Source: Caenibius sp964466155 (GTDB lineage Bacteria; Pseudomonadota; Alphaproteobacteria; Sphingomonadales; Sphingomonadaceae). From it: a DNA stretch of 19,979 nucleotides. This document shows, one piece after another, positions 14,471 to 19,979 of the stretch. How positions within the stretch are numbered: position 1 is the first letter of the stretch; each line of letters opens with the position of its first letter. The stretch is from the NCBI GenBank assembly GCA_964466155.1, contig CAYXMY010000052.1, positions 1 to 19,979 on the forward strand. The letters run 5' to 3'. The position numbers and the translations under genes are program-made. Under the pieces are notes generated by a model. It was not told where the DNA came from. It saw nothing but the letters and a program-made list of their open reading frames with translations, and ran no database searches.

Positions 14471-14487
14471 TCCGGCACACCGCCGGA
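14471..14487. terminator. Small GC hairpin between convergent genes
   Basis: TCCGGC (14471-14476) and GCCGGA (14482-14487) pair around ACACC in the 23-bp gap between two converging stops. There is no T-run, so it is a weak bidirectional terminator candidate. Confidence 0.35.
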
Positions 14488-14490
14488 CGA

Positions 14491-14823
14491 TCAGCCTGCC
14501 TTGGCGACCGGCGGATTGTCGCCCAGGTCTTCGTACCAGGCTTCGACCGGACCGTTGAGCTTGAGCAGCAGCGGCTGGCCCTTGCGGTCCATCGTCTTGC
14601 CCGCCTGCACCTTCACCCAGCTTTCGGAAATGCAGTATTCCTCGATATTGGTGCGTACTGCGCCCTTGAAGCGGATGCCCACGCCGCGCCGCAGCTTGTC
14701 GGCATCGAAATGGGGATTGCCTGGATTGATCGCGAGCCGATCGGGCGGCACGTCGTTACCGGTGGTCGGGGCCGGGGTCGGGGGCGTGCCGGTGGCGGGG
14801 GTGTTCTGTTCGCTATCGCTCAT
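14491..14823 (-). CDS. DUF3297 family protein
   Basis: 110-residue protein of the DUF3297 family, function unknown. After a disordered Thr/Pro-rich N-terminus (about 1-25), the conserved core runs from PPDRLAINPGNPHFD through GVGIRFKGAVRTNIEEYCISESWVKV to AGKTMDRKGQPLLLKLNG and VEAWYED, close to the family pattern over its full length. No signal peptide or membrane segment is seen, so it is probably cytoplasmic. The frame stays open upstream to 15120, but that would overlap tRNA-Leu. The ATG complementary to 14821-14823 gives the family-sized product, although its ribosome binding site is weak. Confidence 0.87.
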   Translation of the reverse strand: MSDSEQNTPATGTPPTPAPTTGNDVPPDRLAINPGNPHFDADKLRRGVGIRFKGAVRTNIEEYCISESWVKVQAGKTMDRKGQPLLLKLNGPVEAWYEDLGDNPPVAKAG

Positions 14824-15037
14824 CCCGCGCCCATAATGCGCGGCGCGGCGGCGTGCAACAGGCCCCGGACAGGCGGCGCGGCGCAGGGGGTGGCCCAGGG
14901 CAGGGCAGGCTCCGCGCCGAAGCGCGGCAATTGCGGGTTTGGCCGTGTTGTGCTTGCCCTTTGTGCGATCCCCCGATAAGGGCGCAGCCTTTCCCCTTCC
15001 GGTCGGTATTTGTGCCGTGCCGGAAATATCGTCGGCT

Positions 15038-15122
15038 GCGGGCGTGGCGGAACTGGTAGACGCGCTGGTTTTAGGTACCAGTATCGTAAGATGTGGGGGT
15101 TCGAGTCCCTTCGCCCGCACCA
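15038..15122 (+). tRNA. tRNA-Leu (anticodon UAG)
   Basis: 85-nt class II tRNA with encoded CCA. The acceptor GCGGGCG (15038-15044) pairs with CGCCCGC (15112-15118), discriminator A, CCA 15120-15122. The anticodon stem CTGGT/ACCAG carries the loop TTTAGGT, so the anticodon is UAG, reading CUA-type leucine codons. A variable arm and T-arm GGTTCGAGTCC are present. It lies 62 bp upstream of tig on the same strand, so processing from a shared transcript is possible. Confidence 0.96.
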
Positions 15123-15184
15123 GTTCCGACCGAGGGCTCCGGACCCGACGTTATTTTGAGGATTTGAGAAGGCACGAACCGAAA

Positions 15185-16780
15185 ATGCAGATCGTCGAAA
15201 CCACCAATGAAGGCCTTAAGCGCGGATATAGCGTAACGATTTCCGCCAAGGATATTTCCGCCCGGATCGAAAACGAAGTCCAGAAGATCGCGCCGCAGGT
15301 GCGGATGCCCGGCTTCCGCCCGGGCAAGGTTCCCGCCAACCTCGTCAAGAAGATGCACGGGCCTGCGCTCCATTCGGAAGCGCTCAACGCCTCGGTGCAG
15401 GAATCTGTCGATTCGCTGATCCGTGACAAGCAGCTGCGCCCGGCGATTCGCCCCGATGTGCGCCTCAATGACGATTACGAAGAAGGCAAGGATGCCGAGC
15501 TGACGATCGAGCTCGAAGTGCTCCCGGCCATCGAAGCGCCGTCGGTCGACGGGCTCAAGCTCGAACGCCTCGTCGTGCCTGTCACCGATGCACAGGTCGA
15601 TGAACAGCTCGCCGAACTGGCCCAGAACCAGAAGTCGTTCAAGGATGCGCCCAAGACCCGCAAGGCGGCCGATGGCGACCAGATCATCATCGATTTCGTC
15701 GGCAAGGTCGATGGCGTCGCTTTCGAAGGCGGTTCGGCCGAAGATCAGCCGCTCGAAATCGGTTCCGGCCGTTTCATCCCCGGCTTCGAGGAACAGCTTG
15801 CCGGTGTGAAGACGGGCGAGGAAAAGACCATCGCCGTCACGTTCCCGGCCGATTATCCGGCGGCGCATCTGGCGGCCAAGGAAGCCACGTTCGACGTCAC
15901 CGTGAAGCAGGTGAAAGTCGCTGCTGAAACCGTGGTCGACGAAGATTTCGCCAAGTCGCTCGGCCTTGAAAGCCTCGAACAGCTCCATGGCCTGCTGCGC
16001 GGTCAGCTCGAACAGCAGACCAACGGCCTGACCCGCACCCAGATGAAGCGCCAGTTGCTTGATCAGTTGGCCGGCGCGCACGATTTCGCGGTTCCGCCGT
16101 CGATGGTCGAAGCCGAATTCGAACAGATCTGGGTCCAGCTCCAGCAGGAAGCGGCCAAGGAAGAAGATCCGGCTGCCGCTCTCAAGGAAATTGAGGACGA
16201 GAAGGACGATTACCGCGCGATTGCCGAACGCCGCGTGCGTCTGGGCCTGCTGCTGTCGGAAATCGGCCAGGCCAACAACGTCACCGTCAGCGATCAGGAA
16301 ATGCAGATGCTGACGATGCAGGCGGCACAGCAGTATCGTCCGGAAGATCGCCAGCGGTTCGTCGAATACGTCCGCAACGATCCGATGGCCGCCGCGCAGC
16401 TCCGTGCGCCGCTGTTCGAGGACAAGGTGGTCGATTTCCTGTTCGACAAGGCCGAAGTGACCGAACGCGAAGTAACGCGTGAGGAACTGGAAGCCGCGAT
16501 CGAAGCGGAAGAAGGCGAAGCAGCAGCGAAGCCCGCAGCCAAAAAGGCTCCGGCGAAGAAGGCTGCTCCGGCCAAGGAAGCGGCTGCTGAAAAGCCTGCT
16601 GCGGCGAAGAAGGCCCCGGCCAAGAAGGCCGCTGCTGCGAAGGAAGAAGAAGCCGCAGCCGAGCCTGCCGCCAAGAAGGCTCCGGCGAAGAAGGCAGCTC
16701 CGGCCAAGGAAGCGGCTGCTGAAAAGCCCGCCGCCGCCAAGAAGGCCCCGGCCAAGAAGCCTGCCGCCAAGAAGGACTAA
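15185..16780 (+). CDS. tig: Trigger factor with long Lys/Ala/Pro-rich C-terminal tail
   Basis: Ribosome-bound chaperone and peptidyl-prolyl isomerase that receives nascent chains at the exit tunnel. The protein has 531 residues, about 100 longer than E. coli (432). The ribosome-binding domain (1-115) carries the signature GFRPGKVP (43-50). The FKBP-type PPIase domain (about 161-244) includes GDQIIIDFVGKVDG, IGSGRFIPGFEEQL and AVTFPADYP. The chaperone C-domain runs about 245-440. From about 445 to 531 follows a low-complexity tail of KKAPAKK/AAAEKPA units. Within it, a 31-residue block occurs twice, at about 451-481 and 496-526, separated by a Glu-rich spacer. The start at 15185 is set by the conserved MQIVETTNEG N-terminus; the same frame is open upstream but would run through tRNA-Leu. 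A strong hairpin terminator follows. Confidence 0.96.
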   Translation: MQIVETTNEGLKRGYSVTISAKDISARIENEVQKIAPQVRMPGFRPGKVPANLVKKMHGPALHSEALNASVQESVDSLIRDKQLRPAIRPDVRLNDDYEEGKDAELTIELEVLPAIEAPSVDGLKLERLVVPVTDAQVDEQLAELAQNQKSFKDAPKTRKAADGDQIIIDFVGKVDGVAFEGGSAEDQPLEIGSGRFIPGFEEQLAGVKTGEEKTIAVTFPADYPAAHLAAKEATFDVTVKQVKVAAETVVDEDFAKSLGLESLEQLHGLLRGQLEQQTNGLTRTQMKRQLLDQLAGAHDFAVPPSMVEAEFEQIWVQLQQEAAKEEDPAAALKEIEDEKDDYRAIAERRVRLGLLLSEIGQANNVTVSDQEMQMLTMQAAQQYRPEDRQRFVEYVRNDPMAAAQLRAPLFEDKVVDFLFDKAEVTEREVTREELEAAIEAEEGEAAAKPAAKKAPAKKAAPAKEAAAEKPAAAKKAPAKKAAAAKEEEAAAEPAAKKAPAKKAAPAKEAAAEKPAAAKKAPAKKPAAKKD

Positions 16781-16837
16781 GGCTTCGGTCATGGCGATGC
16801 CCGTGCGGTGTTGCCCCTGACTGGCCAATTCCAATCC

Positions 16838-16887
16838 GGCCCGCCTGGCTGCCCGCGATAGGGGGCGGCAGGCGGGCCGTTTCGTTT
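16838..16887 (+). terminator. Strong hairpin terminator after tig
   Basis: GGCCCGCCTG (16838-16847) pairs perfectly with CAGGCGGGCC (16869-16878). Further inner pairing, CTGCCC (16849-16854) with GGGCGG (16863-16868) including one G-T pair, follows a one-base bulge. The tail GTTTCGTTT (16879-16887) is T-rich. It lies 57 nt after the tig stop. Confidence 0.85.
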
Positions 16888-16930
16888 CTGCCATTGGCGT
16901 TTCGGCGCGCATGGGTTACCTTCGGGTTTC

Positions 16931-17296
16931 ATGGAATTCGGTCGCAAACTTGGCAAAACCGCGTGGCGCGCGGTTTCGTGCCTGTTGCTGCTGCTGATCG
17001 CGTTTCACGCATCCGTACCGGGATCGACTCCGTTGGAACGGGGCCGCGGCTCCGCTTTCAGCGCGGCAACCGCCGACGTTTCGGTTTTGCGTGGCCGCGT
17101 GGCGGCGACCGTTCGGCGCGTCACCGGATTGGCTCCCGCGTCCGGAGCTACGCCGCTCGGCGCCGTGGCCACGTTTTTCCCCCTGCTGACGCTCTTTTGC
17201 GTGGCGATGCGCCGTTGGGGGCCGTTGCCGCATGCCCCGCCGTTGCCGTGGGCGGGCTTCGCATCGCCCGGAGCGCGCGCACCGCCTTTCGCCTGA
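16931..17296 (+). CDS. Small hypothetical membrane protein
   Basis: 121-residue protein not recognised. A hydrophobic segment near the N-terminus (about 13-30, CLLLLLIAFHASVPG) could be a signal peptide or transmembrane helix. A second one lies at about 74-92 (TPLGAVATFFPLLTLFCVAM). The C-terminus is Pro/Ala-rich (LPHAPPLPWAGFASP). This two-helix layout with a proline-rich end resembles small inner-membrane proteins of unknown role. The overlapping longer frame on the same strand is Arg-rich and protein-unlike, which supports this frame. The ribosome binding site is weak. It sits after the tig terminator and upstream of the ybaL-like gene. Confidence 0.5.
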   Translation: MEFGRKLGKTAWRAVSCLLLLLIAFHASVPGSTPLERGRGSAFSAATADVSVLRGRVAATVRRVTGLAPASGATPLGAVATFFPLLTLFCVAMRRWGPLPHAPPLPWAGFASPGARAPPFA

Positions 17297-17350
17297 TTGC
17301 CATCGCCCGCGCTTATGCGCGGCGTGCGTTCAATCCAGCGAGGCAGGACC

Positions 17351-17452
17351 ATGACACAGTATAGACAGAACGATTACCTCTGCGTGCCCGGGTGCGCGCG
17401 GCAGAATGCGACGGGCGTTGCAACCTTGGGCAAGGGGAGGGTGACGCGATGA
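17351..17452 (+). CDS. Possible 33-residue leader ORF
   Basis: ATG at 17351 opens a 33-codon frame ending in TGA at 17450-17452. GAGG (17340-17343) lies 7 nt before the ATG. The product is basic with a C-V-P-G-C pair near the N-terminus and is not recognised. Its stop overlaps the start of a second 8-codon ORF (ATGA), the usual mark of coupled translation. It could equally be chance. Confidence 0.25.
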   Translation: MTQYRQNDYLCVPGCARQNATGVATLGKGRVTR

Positions 17453-17475
17453 CCGCCGCACCTGCCGCACGGTAA
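17449..17475 (+). CDS. Possible 8-residue mini-ORF coupled to the antiporter gene
   Basis: ATG at 17449 is preceded by the strongest Shine-Dalgarno stretch in the area, AAGGGGAGGG (about 17432-17441). The frame stops at TAA 17473-17475, 4 nt before the antiporter ATG, which lacks a good ribosome binding site of its own. Ribosomes loaded here could re-initiate at the antiporter start. No function is claimed for the peptide. Confidence 0.25.
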   Translation: MTAAPAAR

Positions 17476-17479
17476 GCCG

Positions 17480-19129
17480 ATGCCCCAGCATACACCCCTT
17501 ATCGGCACGATCGTTGCCGGGCTCGTCGTCGCTTTCGCCGCGGGCGCCGTGGCGCATCGGCTGCGCATTCCCCCCATTGCGGGCTATCTGCTGGCAGGCG
17601 TGATCGTTGGCCCGTTCACGCCCGGCATTGTCGCCGATACCGGCCTCGCCATGGAACTCGCCGAAATCGGCGTGATTCTGCTGATGTTCGGCGTCGGCCT
17701 GCATTTCTCGTTCAAGGACCTGCTGTCGGTGCGGCGCATCGCGGTGCCGGGGGCGCTGGTGCAGATCGGGGTGGCGACCGCGCTTGGCATGGGGCTCGGC
17801 CTGGCGCTGGGCTGGCCATTGCTTGGCAGTGTGATCTTCGGTCTTGCCCTGTCCGTGGCCAGCACGGTCGTCCTGCTCCGGGCCTTGCAGGCGCGCGATA
17901 TCGTGCAGACCGAGCGGGGGCGGATCGCGGTCGGCTGGCTGATCGTCGAAGATCTGGCCATGGTGCTGGCGCTGGTGTTGCTGCCCGTGCTCGTCACGAT
18001 CCAAAGCGGCCCTGGCGGAGAGGGCGCCGCGCGCGCGGGCGGGGCGGAGTTACTGTCTTCGCTCGCGCTGATGGCGGTCAAGGTGCTGGGTTTTTTTGCC
18101 GCGATGTTGCTGGTGGGCAAGCGGATCATCCCCTGGCTGCTGCACTGGACCGCGCACACCGGATCGCGCGAACTGTTCCGCCTAGCCGTGCTGGCGATTG
18201 CGCTGGGCGTCGCTTTCGGGGCGGCAGTGGTGTTCGATGTTTCCTTCGCGCTCGGTGCGTTTTTCGCGGGCATGATTCTGGGCGAAACCCAGTTGAGCCG
18301 CCGGGCGGCGGAAGAAACCCTGCCCTTGCGCGATGCCTTCGCCGTGCTGTTCTTCGTCTCGGTGGGCATGCTGTTCGATCCGAAGGTCGTGGTGGAGCAA
18401 CCCCTGCCGCTGCTCGGCACGGTGGCGATCATAATGCTGGGGAAGTCGCTGGCGGCGTTCGCCATCGTCCGCCTGTTCGGCCATCCGGTGCAGACGGCGC
18501 TGACCATTTCCGTCAGCCTGGCCCAGATCGGAGAGTTTTCGTTCATCCTCGCCGGGCTTGGCGTATCGCTTGGCGTGCTGAAGGGCGAAGCGCGCGATCT
18601 GGTGCTGGCGGGGGCGATCATCTCGATTCTGCTCAATCCCCTGTTGTTCTCGCTTGTCGGCAGGCGTGGTCGCGTCCTGGGGGAAAAGGATGCTGTCGCA
18701 CCGGCTCCTCTGCCGCCGTCGCGCACGGTGCTGGTCGGCTATGGCCGGGTCGGCCGCCTGATCGCCACACGAGTGCGGGAGCGGGGAGAGAAGCTCACCG
18801 TGATCGAGGATCAGCCCGATATGGCCGCGCTGGCCGAAAAGGACGGGGTGAATGTGATCGTCGCCGATGCCACTGCGCCGCACATGCTGGAAAAGGCGGG
18901 GATAGAGGCGGCATCGACTTTGCTCGTCGCCATTCCCGAAGGCGTGGAGGCCGGGGCGATCGTTGCCCGCGCGCGGCAGATCAATCCGGGTCTGCGGATC
19001 ATCGCTCGCGCTCATTCGGATGAGGAAGTGGCGCATCTGAGCCAGTACGGCGCCGATCAGGTGGTCATGGGGGAACGTGAAACGGCCTTGCGCATGGCGG
19101 CGCTGGCGGCTGCCCCGCGCGCGGCATAA
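17480..19129 (+). CDS. ybaL: YbaL-type cation/proton antiporter with RCK domain (CPA2/KefB-like)
   Basis: 549-residue inner-membrane transporter of the monovalent cation:proton antiporter-2 family, likely moving K+ or Na+ against protons. About twelve hydrophobic segments fill residues 5-393. Family motifs include GYLLAGVIVGPFTPG (35-49), LAEIGVILLMFGVGLHFS (60-77), ASTVVLLRAL (127-136) and the ion-path GWLIVEDLAMV (152-162). FDVSFALGAFFAGM (252-265), LPLRDAFAVLFFVSVGMLFDP (281-301) and SLAQIGEFSFILAGLG (346-361) follow. The cytosolic RCK_N/TrkA-N domain (about 416-535) has the nucleotide-binding GYGRVG (420-425). Length and these blocks fit E. coli YbaL (558 residues) better than KefB or KefC. 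It ends IIARAHSDEEV...QVVMGERE, also YbaL-like. It is placed between tig and clpP, which are usually adjacent. Confidence 0.93.
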   Translation: MPQHTPLIGTIVAGLVVAFAAGAVAHRLRIPPIAGYLLAGVIVGPFTPGIVADTGLAMELAEIGVILLMFGVGLHFSFKDLLSVRRIAVPGALVQIGVATALGMGLGLALGWPLLGSVIFGLALSVASTVVLLRALQARDIVQTERGRIAVGWLIVEDLAMVLALVLLPVLVTIQSGPGGEGAARAGGAELLSSLALMAVKVLGFFAAMLLVGKRIIPWLLHWTAHTGSRELFRLAVLAIALGVAFGAAVVFDVSFALGAFFAGMILGETQLSRRAAEETLPLRDAFAVLFFVSVGMLFDPKVVVEQPLPLLGTVAIIMLGKSLAAFAIVRLFGHPVQTALTISVSLAQIGEFSFILAGLGVSLGVLKGEARDLVLAGAIISILLNPLLFSLVGRRGRVLGEKDAVAPAPLPPSRTVLVGYGRVGRLIATRVRERGEKLTVIEDQPDMAALAEKDGVNVIVADATAPHMLEKAGIEAASTLLVAIPEGVEAGAIVARARQINPGLRIIARAHSDEEVAHLSQYGADQVVMGERETALRMAALAAAPRAA

Positions 19130-19185
19130 ATGCGGCCGGTGTTTGGGGGCGGGGAGCCGTCCGCTGCGGAAAAGAGGGATACCCC

Positions 19186-19217
19186 CTTGAACATCTGCCC
19201 CGGCGGCGCGACATAGG
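19186..19217 (+). promoter_or_regulatory. Possible heat-shock-type promoter for clpP
   Basis: CTTGAA (19186-19191) matches the -35 core of sigma-32-type promoters, and CATAGG (19212-19217) is the only -10-like candidate nearby. The 20-nt spacing is long and the -10 match poor, so this is tentative. Confidence 0.25.
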
Positions 19218-19241
19218 CGAAGCAATCACACGAGGACATCC

Positions 19242-19979
19242 ATGATCGACCTGTTCGGCAACACCGGCGACACTTACGCAACTCAGGGCCAGTTCACCCG
19301 CGATCCTGTCACCGGCGCCCTGGTGCCGGTCGTGGTCGAGCAGACCAGCCGGGGCGAACGCAGCTTCGATATCTTCAGCCGCCTTCTGCGCGAACGCATC
19401 GTTTTCGTGACCGGTCCGGTCGAAGACAATATGGCGTCACTGATCGTGGCGCAGCTGCTGTTTCTCGAATCGGAAAACCCGTCCAAGCCGATCAGCATGT
19501 ACATCAACTCGCCCGGCGGGGTGGTGACGGCGGGCATGGCGATCCATGACACCATGCAATACATCAAGCCGCGCGTCTCCACCGTGTGCATCGGTCAGGC
19601 CGCCTCGATGGGCAGCTTCCTGCTCGCGGCGGGTGAGCCGGGCATGCGCATCGCGCTGCCCAATGCGCGGATCATGGTCCACCAGCCTTCCGGCGGGGCG
19701 CAGGGCATGGCGTCGGATATCGAAATCCAGGCGCGCGAAATCCTCCGCATCCGTCAGCGGATGAACGAGCTTTATGTGAAGTATACCGGCCAGAGCCTGA
19801 CCGAGATCGAGAAGGCGCTGGACCGCGATACTTTCCTCGAAGCGAACGAAGCGTTGAAATTCGGAATCGTGGACAAGGTGTTCGAAACCCGTCCGGATAC
19901 CGAAGAACCGGCTGCCGACAGCGGCACTGGCGGCGCGCCGGAGCGATCCGGGCCTGCCCGGCCATCGGCCGCGGCGGCG
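19242..19979 (+). CDS. clpP: ATP-dependent Clp protease proteolytic subunit (right end cut by window)
   Basis: Serine protease subunit that forms the tetradecameric ClpP barrel fed by ClpX or ClpA. It has 246 codons with no stop before the window edge. The catalytic triad is S122 (QAASMGS), H147 (MVHQPSGG) and D196 (DRDTF); the 25 and 49 residue spacings equal those of E. coli ClpP. MYINSPGG (86-93) and the handle helix ASDIEIQAREIL are present. The N-terminus is about 25 residues longer than E. coli mature ClpP and may be a propeptide. The normal fold ends near residue 216 (DKVFETRP). The remaining 30 or more residues are a Gly/Ala/Pro-rich tail of unknown end. The start ATG at 19242 has CGAGGA (19231-19236) 5 nt upstream. 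Confidence 0.96.
   Translation, partial: MIDLFGNTGDTYATQGQFTRDPVTGALVPVVVEQTSRGERSFDIFSRLLRERIVFVTGPVEDNMASLIVAQLLFLESENPSKPISMYINSPGGVVTAGMAIHDTMQYIKPRVSTVCIGQAASMGSFLLAAGEPGMRIALPNARIMVHQPSGGAQGMASDIEIQAREILRIRQRMNELYVKYTGQSLTEIEKALDRDTFLEANEALKFGIVDKVFETRPDTEEPAADSGTGGAPERSGPARPSAAAA

Noticed and set aside
14824..15120. Upstream extension of the DUF3297 gene on the minus strand
   Set aside because: It overlaps tRNA-Leu and adds about 99 residues not found in the family.
14939..15184. Upstream extension of trigger factor in the same frame
   Set aside because: It would run through tRNA-Leu (15038-15122), and the family N-terminus begins at 15185.
15071..16912. 613-codon minus-strand frame opposite tig
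   Set aside because: Leu/Arg/Gly low-complexity product mirrored from the repetitive tig tail; no start context or motifs.
1..19979. CRISPR array, prophage, complete insertion sequence or defence cluster
   Set aside because: No regularly spaced repeats, transposase, integrase, phage structural or nuclease/helicase defence genes were seen; most genes are core housekeeping.

Overview
The window is a GC-rich, densely packed bacterial chromosomal segment. The gene set suggests an alphaproteobacterium, most likely of the order Sphingomonadales. The pointers are a trigger factor with a long Lys/Ala/Pro tail, a DUF3297 protein, SPOR-domain proteins with Pro/Ala linkers, a small CHAP protein, and a pyrB/pseudo-dihydroorotase pair. 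The taxonomic call is inference from protein character, not from a search. Two genes are cut by the window edges: an old-yellow-enzyme-type oxidoreductase at the left and clpP at the right.

Layout. 1-3319 (minus strand): OYE-family flavin oxidoreductase (partial), tRNA-Val(CAC), and the sppA signal peptide peptidase. 3480-5740 (plus): pyrB followed by an overlapping gene for a metal-site-less dihydroorotase homologue, with a 5' leader hairpin that covers the pyrB ribosome binding site. 5831-8752: two divergent secreted or periplasmic repeat proteins, each with a C-terminal SPOR domain (one TPR-like, one Sel1-like), separated by 384 bp. The second is followed 7 bp later by a DUF418 membrane protein. 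10091-10885: an iron-storage pair, a bacterioferritin-associated ferredoxin (TTG start, Fur-like operator inside its promoter) and bacterioferritin (own promoter, strong terminator).

10998-11089 is a large hairpin repeat of the MITE/REP kind. 11161-12297 is a divergent regulator/NTF2-like gene pair around a perfect palindrome, with codon use unlike its neighbours, so it is probably acquired. 12303-13691 (minus) is the Der GTPase. 13805-14467 is a secreted CHAP-domain protein and 14491-14823 (minus) a DUF3297 protein. 15038-16780 carries tRNA-Leu(UAG) and tig (trigger factor), ending in a strong hairpin terminator. 16931-19129 holds a small membrane protein, two very short ORFs and a YbaL-type cation/proton antiporter. 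19242 to the end is clpP.

Themes: protein quality control (SppA, trigger factor, ClpP), ribosome assembly (Der), pyrimidine synthesis, iron storage and release, and envelope/peptidoglycan functions (SPOR and CHAP proteins). No CRISPR array, prophage or complete insertion sequence is visible. The most notable points are the degenerate dihydroorotase partner, the RBS-masking hairpin before pyrB, the nested Fur-like box at bfd, the internally duplicated tail of trigger factor, and the acquired-looking regulator cassette.
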